Source of the DNA: an uncultured Lachnospiraceae bacterium
GTDB lineage: Bacteria > Bacillota_A > Clostridia > Lachnospirales > Lachnospiraceae
DNA: 43,702 nucleotides
NCBI GenBank assembly: GCA_902787595.1
Contig: CADAHD010000003.1
Location: 1 to 43,702 of the forward strand
Reading direction: 5' to 3'
A model generated the notes under the pieces. It was not told the origin of the DNA. It worked only from the letters and a program-made list of their open reading frames with translations, and ran no database searches. How positions within the stretch are numbered: the stretch's first letter is position 1; each line of letters starts with the position of its first letter. Of this stretch, positions 31,923-40,444 are shown piece by piece. A program made the position numbers and the translations under genes.

Positions 31923-32441
31923 ATGGACGAGATAAGAACACTTATAAGTGAAGAAGAAATTGATAAGCGCATAAGAGAGCTGGGCGAAGAGATCAGCCGT
32001 GATTATGCAGGAAAGAAGCTGCATCTTGTAAGCGTGTTAAAGGGCGGCGTTTTCTTTACCTGCGAACTGGCAAAACGGCTTACGATCCCTGTTACCCTGG
32101 ACTTTATGTCCGTATCCAGTTACGGCAACAGCACGCATTCCAGCGGCGCCGTAAAGATAATAAAGGATCTGGATGAGAGCATAATGGACAAGGATGTGAT
32201 GGTCGTCGAAGATATCGTTGACAGTGGCCGCACGCTCTCCTATCTGATGAAGCTCTTAAAGGAGCGTGAACCCAGAAGTCTGGCGCTGTGCACCCTGCTT
32301 GACAAGCCCATGCGGCGCACGCATCCGGTCCGTGTGGATTACACCGGCTTTGATGTGCCTGATGAGTTTATCGTAGGTTACGGACTTGACTACGCGCAAA
32401 AATACAGGAATCTGCCTTTTATAGGAGTGATCGAGAGCTGA
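31923..32441 (+). CDS. hpt: Hypoxanthine phosphoribosyltransferase
   Basis: The enzyme joins hypoxanthine or guanine with PRPP to give IMP or GMP (purine salvage). Marks are LVSVLKGGVFFTCELAKRL (PPi loop), SYGNSTHSSGAVKI (flexible loop) and the PRPP-binding VMVVEDIVDSGRTL. It ends with the LPFIGVI segment typical of bacterial Hpt. I place the start at the ATG at 31923. A GTG five codons upstream (31908) overlaps the -10 box and would not be transcribed. Product about 172 residues. It converges with the glycoside hydrolase gene. Confidence 0.95.
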   Translation: MDEIRTLISEEEIDKRIRELGEEISRDYAGKKLHLVSVLKGGVFFTCELAKRLTIPVTLDFMSVSSYGNSTHSSGAVKIIKDLDESIMDKDVMVVEDIVDSGRTLSYLMKLLKEREPRSLALCTLLDKPMRRTHPVRVDYTGFDVPDEFIVGYGLDYAQKYRNLPFIGVIES

Positions 32442-32455
32442 GCGATCACTCCTCT
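32424..32455. terminator. Shared terminator overlapping both convergent stop codons
   Basis: A 10-bp perfect stem (32424-32433 with 32443-32452) and a 9-base loop. The hpt stop lies in the loop and the hydrolase stop in the right arm. A pyrimidine/T-rich tract follows on the plus strand; on the minus strand the T run is poor. Confidence 0.7.
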
Positions 32456-33777
32456 TCTTTTATTTCATCTTCGGGCGTTTCCTCTTCTATTCCTATGCTG
32501 TAGTTATTCTTTGCATTCCACAGTATCCATTCATTATAGCCGGCATCGTAAACTGCCTGTATCTGACTCTGCACTTCTTCGTAGCCGTATGAGATATGTC
32601 CGTCTACCCAGGTAGCGGTAAAATCCTGCAGCCAGGGTCTCACCACAGCGCATTCCTTTTCATCCAGTCCCGACAGTTCGCGCGCAGAAAGGCTCAAAGC
32701 CCCCATTACCGTATCATAGGGTTTGGCGTCAGGCACATCAAGGCCGAAAACGCCGTTCCCGTAATGCGAAGGATATATCATGGGGCAGAGGGCGTCCACA
32801 GTGGAAGCCAGCTCGGCGTAATCCTGTCCCACCTTCCCTACATCCGTTGGATTGCCGATGACAGTGCCGAAAAGATCTGCCGTAATGGGCACTTCCTTTT
32901 CATGCAGCCTCTCAGCGGCATAGCTCAAAAAACCTTTGATATATTCGTGCTTGTTTTCCTCGGTCAGCTCCACTCCGTACTGCGCTTTCTCGGTGCCTTT
33001 GCCAACAGGGAAACGCACATAGTCAAACTGAACTTCATCAAAGCCCAGATCCGCGCAGTACAGCGCCACATCCGTTATATATTCCCAGACTTCCTCCGAA
33101 CAGGGATTGACCCAGGCCAGATCATAGCTGTCCGTTATGGCCTTTCCCTTATCATCCACAAGGGCAAGCTCCGGCATGGCCTTTGCCAGCATCGGATCCT
33201 TAAAACATACTATGCGCGCTATAGTGTATATCTCATGCTCTTTGAGCTCAGCCATCATGGCCTCCACATCGGGTATATAGCGCACACAATTCCCCATAAC
33301 AGCAGGCTGCATATCCCCGGGCATCTTAAAGGTTATCTCGCCGCTGTCATTCTTTATATCTATCACCATCGCATTAAGCTCAGTCTTATCCAAAAGCTCT
33401 ATCAGCCCCGGCATGCGTTCGCTTCCCGCCACCGGTCCTGTAACATATATCCCTTTTACGGGCGTATGGTCCTTTTTCCAGCTCAAAAGTTCAAAGCCTT
33501 CAGGCTCCGGCTCCGGAGACGGCGTCGGCTCATTCTCCGATATAGCGGGCGCAGCTGTCCCATCCGACGATACGCTTTCTGCAAGCGCATCAATACTCAC
33601 ACTCCCCTCCTGCGGATGCTGCTGCCTTAACAGGGGCAGGCCCCAAAAGATAAAAGCAAAAACAAGTCCGGCTGTCACAGCCAGACCCAGAAATATGCCC
33701 AATGCGATGAAAAGTCCTCTGTATTTTCCGTATTTTCTGCGCCTTTGCTGACGCAGCCATTCTCTTCGGGTACTCAT
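32446..33777 (-). CDS. Putative glycoside hydrolase, DUF4015-like, membrane-anchored
   Basis: The 443-residue protein has an Arg-rich cytoplasmic tail, one membrane helix (about 21-47), a Ser/Pro/Glu linker (to about 95) and then a TIM-barrel-like domain. Motifs include VKGIYVTGPVAG, NAMVIDIKNDSGEI, YTIARIVCFKDP, DEVQFDYVRFP, ITADLFG and PMIYPSHY, as remembered for the putative glycosyl hydrolase family DUF4015. Acidic residues in FDEVQFDYVRFP are candidate catalytic groups. It should act outside the cell on polysaccharide. The start has no ribosome site, and upstream -10 candidates are weak. Confidence 0.85.
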   Translation of the reverse strand: MSTRREWLRQQRRRKYGKYRGLFIALGIFLGLAVTAGLVFAFIFWGLPLLRQQHPQEGSVSIDALAESVSSDGTAAPAISENEPTPSPEPEPEGFELLSWKKDHTPVKGIYVTGPVAGSERMPGLIELLDKTELNAMVIDIKNDSGEITFKMPGDMQPAVMGNCVRYIPDVEAMMAELKEHEIYTIARIVCFKDPMLAKAMPELALVDDKGKAITDSYDLAWVNPCSEEVWEYITDVALYCADLGFDEVQFDYVRFPVGKGTEKAQYGVELTEENKHEYIKGFLSYAAERLHEKEVPITADLFGTVIGNPTDVGKVGQDYAELASTVDALCPMIYPSHYGNGVFGLDVPDAKPYDTVMGALSLSARELSGLDEKECAVVRPWLQDFTATWVDGHISYGYEEVQSQIQAVYDAGYNEWILWNAKNNYSIGIEEETPEDEIKEEE

Positions 33778-33870
33778 AGTAATTTACATAGTATCAGAAT
33801 TATCGTAAACCTACAAGAAGAAGTGCATGACGACAGATAAAAATATTGGCACTTATCACAGATATGATGA

Positions 33871-33876
33871 TATAAT
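33871..33876 (+). promoter_or_regulatory. Promoter of the glycosyltransferase pair
   Basis: TATAAT with TGA before it (extended -10), and a TTGGCA 19 bp upstream (33846-33851). It gives a leader of about 60 bases before the ATG at 33942. Confidence 0.6.
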
Positions 33877-33941
33877 AAGACATTGTATTTTAACCCAACA
33901 GTTTTCCGGCTGTTTAAGACTCCGGACCGTTAGAGGATCAG

Positions 33942-34949
33942 ATGCTTAGTGTGATCATGCCTGTTTATCAGGCCGAAAAATATCTGGAAACGAGCATAGA
34001 GAGCGTATTAAACCAGACCCTTCGTGATCTGGAGCTTTTGCTCGTGGATGACGGTTCCACCGACCGTTCGCCGGCGATCTGTGATGCTTATGCACAAAAA
34101 GACCCACGCGTACGGGTGATCCACAAAAAAAACAGCGGGGTTGCCGGAGCCAGGAACGCCGGCTTAGACGCCGCCTGCGGTGAGTGGATCATGTGGCTTG
34201 ACAGCGACGATATACTGCACCCTGCCATAGCCGAGACGCTTCTGTCTCTTGCCGCCGAAAAACAGCTGTCCGCGGTCTGGTGCAGTTTTCTGAACATGAG
34301 TCCGGACGGGGTACCCGTATATACCGATCAGTTTCCTTCAATGGAAGCCATAGATAAAACCCTGGGTTCAAAAAGCTTCTCTTTTACGGCAATGAACTGG
34401 CAGGAAGCCGCTTCCTGTCTGTATACCATGGGTGAACTGTCCACCGTCACGGTGGTCCCCTGGGCCAAGGTCTGCCGCAGCGAACTTTACAATGGTGCAG
34501 AAAAGATCCGTTATCCGGAGGGGGAGCCTGCAGACGATTCCTTTGTGTTCTACAGGCTGATCTATGCAGCGCAAAAGCTGGGGCGTATCGATATTCCGCT
34601 GTGCTTTTACCGCGAGACTCCCGAGTCCCTTTCCCGGAATAATGAAGCTGCGCTGTTTGCGTCCATAGTCCGCGCATCCCGCGGGCGTTTCCGCTTCTAT
34701 CAGGATAAAGGCGAAGAAGAGCTGTACCGCACAGAGCTTTTGTCCGTCATGCAGTATCATATGCAGGTGTACGGACGCGGCAAGGACCGTGCACTTCGTA
34801 AAGCGGTAAAGCAAAGCTATGGGGAGCTTTATCGCAATGAATTTCAAAAGCAGAAATGGAAAGCTGCAAAGCGGCTGCGCATGTGGAGCTTTTACAAAGC
34901 GCACATGCTGTATGCCCTGATATGCTTTGCCTCTTCATTCCGAAAATAA
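33942..34949 (+). CDS. Family 2 glycosyltransferase
   Basis: The 335-residue protein has a GT-A domain. It opens with LSVIMPVYQAEKYLETSIES, then LLLVDDGSTDRSPAICDAYA and NSGVAGARNAGLDAA. The metal-binding motif is MWLDSDDIL (about residues 84-92). The C-terminal helices are basic and may sit on the membrane. It would transfer a nucleotide-activated sugar; donor and acceptor are unknown. AGAGG supports the start. It precedes a GT61 enzyme by 15 bp and leads into the nonulosonic-acid genes, suggesting a role in surface or flagellar glycan assembly. Confidence 0.92.
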   Translation: MLSVIMPVYQAEKYLETSIESVLNQTLRDLELLLVDDGSTDRSPAICDAYAQKDPRVRVIHKKNSGVAGARNAGLDAACGEWIMWLDSDDILHPAIAETLLSLAAEKQLSAVWCSFLNMSPDGVPVYTDQFPSMEAIDKTLGSKSFSFTAMNWQEAASCLYTMGELSTVTVVPWAKVCRSELYNGAEKIRYPEGEPADDSFVFYRLIYAAQKLGRIDIPLCFYRETPESLSRNNEAALFASIVRASRGRFRFYQDKGEEELYRTELLSVMQYHMQVYGRGKDRALRKAVKQSYGELYRNEFQKQKWKAAKRLRMWSFYKAHMLYALICFASSFRK

Positions 34950-34964
34950 AGCAAGGAGAAAGTC

Positions 34965-36263
34965 ATGAAGATCGACCGCCGCTATCTCAGGCCCGAAAAA
35001 GCCATATTGCACGCAAAAATGTATGAAGGCTTTGAGAAAAAGGATGCCCCCGTATCGGAAATATATAAAAACGCCGAGATCGTCCCTGCCGTCCGCTTCG
35101 ATGAGGACGGAGACAGCCTGATGTTCGGACGCGGCGGGCTTTTCGCGGAAGACGGAGCTTATGTGGAAGCTTCCGGCATCGAAGCCAGGATCGGCGGCTT
35201 TTATGAGCATCAAAAAGGTGACTTCTCCGACGAAAAGGTGGTCTACTGCGGCTATTTTGCAAGGGGCTGGGGACATTTTCTGCTTGAATCCGTAAGCCGT
35301 CTCTGGTATGCCCTTAAGGATGATCCCACAGTTGACGCCTATGTCTTTATCACAGGAGAATCGGGACCTGTCGATATCGTCAACGGAAACTTTCATGAGT
35401 TTTTCCGCTTTCTGGGTATTGCGGACCGGGTCCGTATCATTAACCGCCCGATGCGCTACCGCGAAGTGATCCTTCCCGGCTTATCGTATTCCTTTAATCA
35501 TTTCTATACAGAGCAATATACCGCCCTGCTTGATAAGGTTGCAAAAGAGGCGCTCAAGGAAAGTGACGGGCGCAGCGACCTGCCGGAGCGCGTTTTTCTC
35601 TCACGTCGTCACGCTTATGATAAAAAGCACTTCTACGGCGGCGAGCGATACAGGGAATACGGTCTGGACATGCTGGATGATTATTTCGAAAGGAACTCTT
35701 TTCATATCGTCTATCCCGAACGTGTCACATTAAGCGAGCTGATCACTCTCTTATATCATGCAAAAACCGTGGCGACCGAATCGGGAAGCTGCGCCCACAA
35801 TCTGCTCTTTATGCCGAATGCTTCGGAAAACATGATCATCATCGAAAGACACGCGCTGGGAAACGACTATCAGGCTAATATCGACTGTCTGCGTGATTTT
35901 TCGGTCTGCTATGTGGACGCATGTTATGCGCTGTATCCTTTAGATGCATTTGGCGGTCCCTTTATACTGATGTATACCGACTGTTTCCGTCGTTTTACAG
36001 AGGAGAACGGCTACCTTCCTCCCTCCGACCGCTATCTGAGCGACAGGAATAAAAAGAAGGCCATCCGCTGGTATATCTGGCTTTACCGCCATCTCTACGG
36101 AGACCGTATCTTTATGACCACGGAGATACTTCCGTGGGGGCCGGCTTTTATCGAGATCAATGACGAAACCGCTGAGGTTTTTGACCGTTGGCTTAATCCC
36201 CCTCTGCGACGTTTCATTCACCGTTTATATGAAAGGCTCGGATACCGTAAAGCCGTTCTCTGA
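34965..36263 (+). CDS. GT61-like (DUF563) glycosyltransferase
   Basis: The 432-residue protein has the features I associate with GT61/DUF563: a GYFARGWGHFLLESVSRLWYA motif split across residues about 96-116, an RVFLSRRHAYDKKHF segment near 208, and a nucleotide-sugar-binding ATESGSCAHNLLFMPNASE segment near 263. No signal peptide or membrane helix is present. It is translated 15 bp after the GT2 gene with AAGGAG before the ATG. Donor and acceptor are unknown; by position it could transfer the activated nonulosonic acid or a companion sugar. Confidence 0.82.
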   Translation: MKIDRRYLRPEKAILHAKMYEGFEKKDAPVSEIYKNAEIVPAVRFDEDGDSLMFGRGGLFAEDGAYVEASGIEARIGGFYEHQKGDFSDEKVVYCGYFARGWGHFLLESVSRLWYALKDDPTVDAYVFITGESGPVDIVNGNFHEFFRFLGIADRVRIINRPMRYREVILPGLSYSFNHFYTEQYTALLDKVAKEALKESDGRSDLPERVFLSRRHAYDKKHFYGGERYREYGLDMLDDYFERNSFHIVYPERVTLSELITLLYHAKTVATESGSCAHNLLFMPNASENMIIIERHALGNDYQANIDCLRDFSVCYVDACYALYPLDAFGGPFILMYTDCFRRFTEENGYLPPSDRYLSDRNKKKAIRWYIWLYRHLYGDRIFMTTEILPWGPAFIEINDETAEVFDRWLNPPLRRFIHRLYERLGYRKAVL

Positions 36264-36296
36264 AAACGGCTTACAGTAGCGTATCCGGGATATTTA

Positions 36297-36305
36297 TGTT
36301 ATAAT
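36297..36305 (+). promoter_or_regulatory. Extended -10 promoter giving a leaderless ATP-grasp mRNA
   Basis: TGTTATAAT ends seven bases before the ATG at 36313. Transcription should begin at or one base before the start codon. No ribosome site is present. Confidence 0.65.
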
Positions 36306-36312
36306 TCCGCTT

Positions 36313-37482
36313 ATGAATGCAGCAATTATAGGGGCAAGTTCAGAATCAATATATGCTATAAAAAAAGCGCAGGAAATGGGGCTTTATGTTATCGCACTCG
36401 ATGGAGATGCAAACGCGCCGGGACTCAAATACGCGGACGCTCCCTTTGTAACGGATATCCGCGACGCCTCAAAGGTTGCCGCCATACTTGATGAACACAG
36501 GCCCGATATCATCCTGCCTGTTCCCATAGGGCGCTATCTGATCGCCACAGGCTCCATGAACGACCGCTACGCTCTTAAAGGCGTAAGCTTCGCCTCTGCC
36601 GATCTTTGCACCGATAAATATGCTTTTCATAGATGTCTTTCCGAAAAAAATCTCCGAAATGCCAAGGTAAGCTTATTAACAGCCGGCTCCGTTAAAGCGG
36701 ATACCGAGGGTCTCTCATTTCCCGTGGTATCCAAACCCCGTTACGGTTCGGGCAGCAGGGGCGTTGAAATATTTTCCGATATCAATGAATTAAATGATTG
36801 CCTGTTAAGATCCGCGCCCTACGATGAGGATTATATCATCGAAGAATGCGTAGACGGCGCAGAATACGGCGTGGACGGCATTTATATTAACGGGATGTTC
36901 AATCTGATATTGCTGCGAAAGAAGCTGATCACGCCCCCTCCCTACAGACAGTGCGTCGCTTATTTCTCCGTGCCTGAGGAAAGCCCTTTTAAGGACAGCG
37001 TATGCAGGCTGCTCCGGGAATGCGGCAATGCGCTCGGCTTAAAAGACTGCGTGATGCATGCCGATATAATAAGAACTGCAGAAGACATACCTTTTGTGAT
37101 CGAATTATCTCCACGGCCTTCGGGACACAATCTCCACAATCTGTTCACGCCTTTGGCAAGCGGCGTGGATGAGGTGGACGCCTTCATAAAGCATACGCTG
37201 GGTAAGGAGTATAATATAAAGCCCGCTGTCAAAGAAGCGATGATGATAGCCTACTTTGATATGAGCGGAAAGGTGGTCTCCGTTCCTGATGAGGATCATT
37301 TAAGATCCAAATACCCCATCATTGAATACAGATGCAATATACTTCCGGGCACCGTACTGGGCAGCGTTACAGACGGGCACTCCCTTATGGGCCGGGGATA
37401 TTATATATTAAAAGCGGCTGACCGCAGTCAGCTTGAAAGATACAGCCTTGAGCTCAAGGCAGAATTTGAGGTAGAGAATTGA
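36313..37482 (+). CDS. ATP-grasp ligase of the nonulosonic-acid cluster
   Basis: The 389-residue enzyme has an N-terminal Rossmann-like part (AAIIGASSESIYAIKKAQEM), then an ATP-grasp fold: FPVVSKPRYGSGSRGV (nucleotide-binding loop, about 135-150), IIEECVDGAEYGVDGI (about 175-190) and VIELSPRPSG (metal-binding strand, about 258). The last motif has Ser where many relatives have Asn (ExNPR). Such enzymes form an acyl phosphate and join it to an amine or thiol. Here the likely reaction is adding an amino acid or similar acid to an amino group of the sugar, but this is inference. It overlaps the next gene by 4 bp and is first in a four-gene run with pseI and pseG. Confidence 0.85.
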   Translation: MNAAIIGASSESIYAIKKAQEMGLYVIALDGDANAPGLKYADAPFVTDIRDASKVAAILDEHRPDIILPVPIGRYLIATGSMNDRYALKGVSFASADLCTDKYAFHRCLSEKNLRNAKVSLLTAGSVKADTEGLSFPVVSKPRYGSGSRGVEIFSDINELNDCLLRSAPYDEDYIIEECVDGAEYGVDGIYINGMFNLILLRKKLITPPPYRQCVAYFSVPEESPFKDSVCRLLRECGNALGLKDCVMHADIIRTAEDIPFVIELSPRPSGHNLHNLFTPLASGVDEVDAFIKHTLGKEYNIKPAVKEAMMIAYFDMSGKVVSVPDEDHLRSKYPIIEYRCNILPGTVLGSVTDGHSLMGRGYYILKAADRSQLERYSLELKAEFEVEN

Positions 37483-39374
37483 AAAGTCTGGCTATAATAA
37501 CCGCGCGCGGCGGCAGCAAACGCATCCCCCGCAAAAACATCAAAGAGTTCTGCGGCAAAGCTATAATAGTCTATTCCATCGAAGCTGCCCTTAACAGCGG
37601 CGCTTTTGATGAGGTCATGGTTTCCACAGACGATAAGGAAATAGCTCAGATAGCTGTTAACGCCGGTGCGGTTGTTCCCTTCATGCGTTCTGACAGTACC
37701 GCAAACGATCACGCCGGCACAGATGAAGTGATAGCCGAAGTCCTCTCCTGCTATAAGGAACGCGGAACTATATTCGATCGTTTCTGCTGCATCTATCCCA
37801 CAGCTCCCTTTATAACCGCTGCGCGGCTTAAAGAAGCAATGGACGCCCTTGATGAGCATGAATCAGTCTGCCCTGTATGCCAATTTTCCTATCCTCCGCA
37901 GAGAGGCTTTATAATAAAAGACGGAGTATTACAGCGCGCACATCCCGAATACGCTTTTACGCGCTCCCAGGATCTCGATAAGCTCTATCATGATGCGGGA
38001 CAGTTCTACGCCTGCCGCACCGATGCTTTCCTGCGTGAAAACTGCACTGACACGGATGATATGATACCTCTTATCTTAAGTGATGATGAAGTTCAGGATA
38101 TAGATACTTTTGAAGACTGGCGTATAGCCGAGCGCAAATATCTGATGCTGCGTGACAAAGCTTTAAACAAAGACAGCATACCCTTTGACGACAGCGTGCT
38201 TAAGACGCCTTATTATCGCGCAGACGAAGCTGCGCTCGATAAGGAGATCAGGCTGCTCAAGGATTCGCTTTCATCATCCTGGAGCTCGCATATATGCTCT
38301 TATTCCGTAAAGACCAACGCCCTGCCCTGGCTTTTAAACAAGCTTAAAGATAACGGTTTTTATGCAGAGGTGGTATCCAAAGAAGAATACGAACTGGCAA
38401 TGAAGCTGGGCTATGATCCTTCTAATGTGATATATAACGGTCCCATAAAAGACAGGGATACATTTGAAAAGGTTCTGGTATCGGACGGCTATGTAAATAT
38501 CGACTCTTCGGATGAGGAAAAGTGGCTTAAAGAACTGTCCGATAAATTACCCTCAATAAAGATCGGCATACGCGTGAATTACGATCTGTCTTCACTGGTC
38601 CCCGATGAAGTGCTGGCAGATGATGAAGGCAGCCGCTTTGGTTACTGCTATGAAAACGGCGAACTGGAAAGAGTGATAAATTATATCCGATCCCTGGGAA
38701 ATGTACAGATAGCCGGACTGCATCTGCATTCTTCCACCAGATCACGCTCGGTCAACGCCTACAGAGCATTGGCAAAAGTAGCGGTTATCGTATCTGAGAA
38801 ATTTGATCTCAAGCCTGATTATATCGATATGGGCGGCGGATATTACGGCGGTCTTAAGGACAAGCCGGACTATTCCGACTACATGCCTGCCATAGCAGAC
38901 GAATTAGGCAAATACTTTGATCCGGCTGTAACCGCTCTTATAGTTGAGCCGGGCGTATCGCTTATCTCATCCTGTTTTAATTTCGTTACCACCGTATCGG
39001 ATGTTAAGGCCATACGCAGCAATCGTTATATAGTGACCGACGGAAGCAGACTGTATCTTAATCCGCAGATCACCCGCAGATGGTATCCCCATTATCTTGA
39101 GTATTCCGATGAAGAACGCGCAGCCGTTCCTTCACAGACAATATGCGGACATACCTGCATGGAATACGACAGACTCTTCACAATAGAAAACGAAAAAGAA
39201 CTTAAGGCAGGAGACCGCGTGGTATACACCAACGCCGGCGGTTACACGCTGTGTCTCTCACCGCTGTTTATCAGATATTTTCCGGCGGTATATGTAAAGA
39301 AAAACGACGGCAGTATGTTTACTGCCAGAAGGCCCTGGACCAATGACGACTATCTTCAGGGCTACGGAGTATAG
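37479..39374 (+). CDS. PseF-type CMP-nonulosonate synthetase fused to a fold-III PLP decarboxylase
   Basis: The 631-residue protein starts at a TTG overlapping the upstream TGA. Residues 1-225 are a CMP-sugar cytidylyltransferase (IITARGGSKRIPRKNIKEF, YPTAPFI, and HDAGQFYA as in PseF), activating the sugar with CTP. Residues about 240-631 resemble diaminopimelate/ornithine decarboxylases: Schiff-base Lys278 in YSVKTNALPWLL, SRFGY, GLHLHSS, MGGGYYGG (451-458), catalytic Cys560 and Asp564 in CGHTCMEYD, and NAGGYTL. The usual EPGR reads EPGV (490-493), losing an Arg that contacts the PLP phosphate in relatives. The catalytic residues appear intact, so an amino-acid-like substrate on or for the sugar is plausible. 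Confidence 0.88.
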   Translation: MKSLAIITARGGSKRIPRKNIKEFCGKAIIVYSIEAALNSGAFDEVMVSTDDKEIAQIAVNAGAVVPFMRSDSTANDHAGTDEVIAEVLSCYKERGTIFDRFCCIYPTAPFITAARLKEAMDALDEHESVCPVCQFSYPPQRGFIIKDGVLQRAHPEYAFTRSQDLDKLYHDAGQFYACRTDAFLRENCTDTDDMIPLILSDDEVQDIDTFEDWRIAERKYLMLRDKALNKDSIPFDDSVLKTPYYRADEAALDKEIRLLKDSLSSSWSSHICSYSVKTNALPWLLNKLKDNGFYAEVVSKEEYELAMKLGYDPSNVIYNGPIKDRDTFEKVLVSDGYVNIDSSDEEKWLKELSDKLPSIKIGIRVNYDLSSLVPDEVLADDEGSRFGYCYENGELERVINYIRSLGNVQIAGLHLHSSTRSRSVNAYRALAKVAVIVSEKFDLKPDYIDMGGGYYGGLKDKPDYSDYMPAIADELGKYFDPAVTALIVEPGVSLISSCFNFVTTVSDVKAIRSNRYIVTDGSRLYLNPQITRRWYPHYLEYSDEERAAVPSQTICGHTCMEYDRLFTIENEKELKAGDRVVYTNAGGYTLCLSPLFIRYFPAVYVKKNDGSMFTARRPWTNDDYLQGYGV

Positions 39375-39376
39375 AT

Positions 39377-40444
39377 ATGGATAAAGGGAAATTTATGGGA
39401 CAGATAAAAATAGGCGATCATTTAATAGGCCCGGGCCATCCGGTTTATATTGTTGCAGAGATGAGCGCCAATCACCTTCAGGATTATGACAGGGCTGTGC
39501 GCATACTGCATGCCGCAAAGGAAGCCGGCGCCGACGCGATCAAGCTTCAGACTTATACAGCCGACACCATCACAATAGAAAGCGATAAACCTTATTTTCA
39601 GATAAGCGGCGGCACTATATGGGACGGCACCACTTTGCATAAATTATATCAGGAGGCTTACACCCCCTGGGAATGGCAGCCTAAGCTGTGTGAGGAAGCG
39701 GCAAAGCTTGGACTGGACTGCTTCTCATCACCCTTTGATCCCACTGCCGTTGCATTCATGGAAGAGATGAACATGCCGGCGTATAAGATCGCATCCTACG
39801 AGATAACGGATATACCTTTGATACGGCTTTGCGCTTCAAAGAAAAAGCCCGTCATACTGGCTACCGGCGTGGCACGCAGCGAAGACATACAGACCGCCCT
39901 TGACGCCTGCAAGGCTGAAGGTAATGAGAATATTGTTCTGCTCAAATGTGTTTCCGCATATCCCACGCCTTATGAAGATATCAATCTGCGCATGATACCC
40001 ACACTGGGTGAAACCTACGGCTGTCTGACCGGACTCTCCGATCATTCAATGGGGAGTACCGTTCCTGTAGGCGCTGTAGCCCTGGGCGCATGCATGATAG
40101 AAAAACATCTGACCCTGTCACGCGAAGACGGTGGACCTGACGGAGCTTTCTCGATGGAACCGGCTGAATTTGCGGAAATGGTCAGGAATGTGCGCATTAT
40201 GGAAAAAGCTCTGGGAAGCAGCAAGTATGCTCTCACTCCCGTGCAGGAGACAGAACGCGAAGGCGCCCGCTCACTCTTTATCGTAGCCGATATCAAGAAG
40301 GGCGAAGTTCTTACTCCCGATAATATACGTTCGATCCGTCCCGGTAACGGTCTGCCTCCTATCGAGACAGATAAGGTTATGGGCAGACACGCCCTGCGCG
40401 ACTTAGAGCGCGGAGAGCCTTTAAAATATGAGGATTTTGAATGA
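39377..40444 (+). CDS. pseI: Pseudaminic acid synthase PseI (NeuB family)
   Basis: PseI condenses a 2,4-diacetamido-trideoxy hexose with phosphoenolpyruvate to form the nine-carbon nonulosonic acid. The 355-residue protein has VYIVAEMSANHLQDYDRA, the PseI-like DAIKLQTYTADTITIES, DCFSSPFDPTAV, YKIASYEI, GLSDHSMG and IEKHLTLSREDGGPDGAFS. A C-terminal SAF domain (about 295-355, KGEVLTPDNIRSIRPGNGL) follows. SANH and the TYTADT segment favour PseI over NeuB or LegI. Two ATG codons are possible (39377 with GGAG, or 39395 with AAGGG). It overlaps pseG as ATGATGA. Confidence 0.93.
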   Translation: MDKGKFMGQIKIGDHLIGPGHPVYIVAEMSANHLQDYDRAVRILHAAKEAGADAIKLQTYTADTITIESDKPYFQISGGTIWDGTTLHKLYQEAYTPWEWQPKLCEEAAKLGLDCFSSPFDPTAVAFMEEMNMPAYKIASYEITDIPLIRLCASKKKPVILATGVARSEDIQTALDACKAEGNENIVLLKCVSAYPTPYEDINLRMIPTLGETYGCLTGLSDHSMGSTVPVGAVALGACMIEKHLTLSREDGGPDGAFSMEPAEFAEMVRNVRIMEKALGSSKYALTPVQETEREGARSLFIVADIKKGEVLTPDNIRSIRPGNGLPPIETDKVMGRHALRDLERGEPLKYEDFE

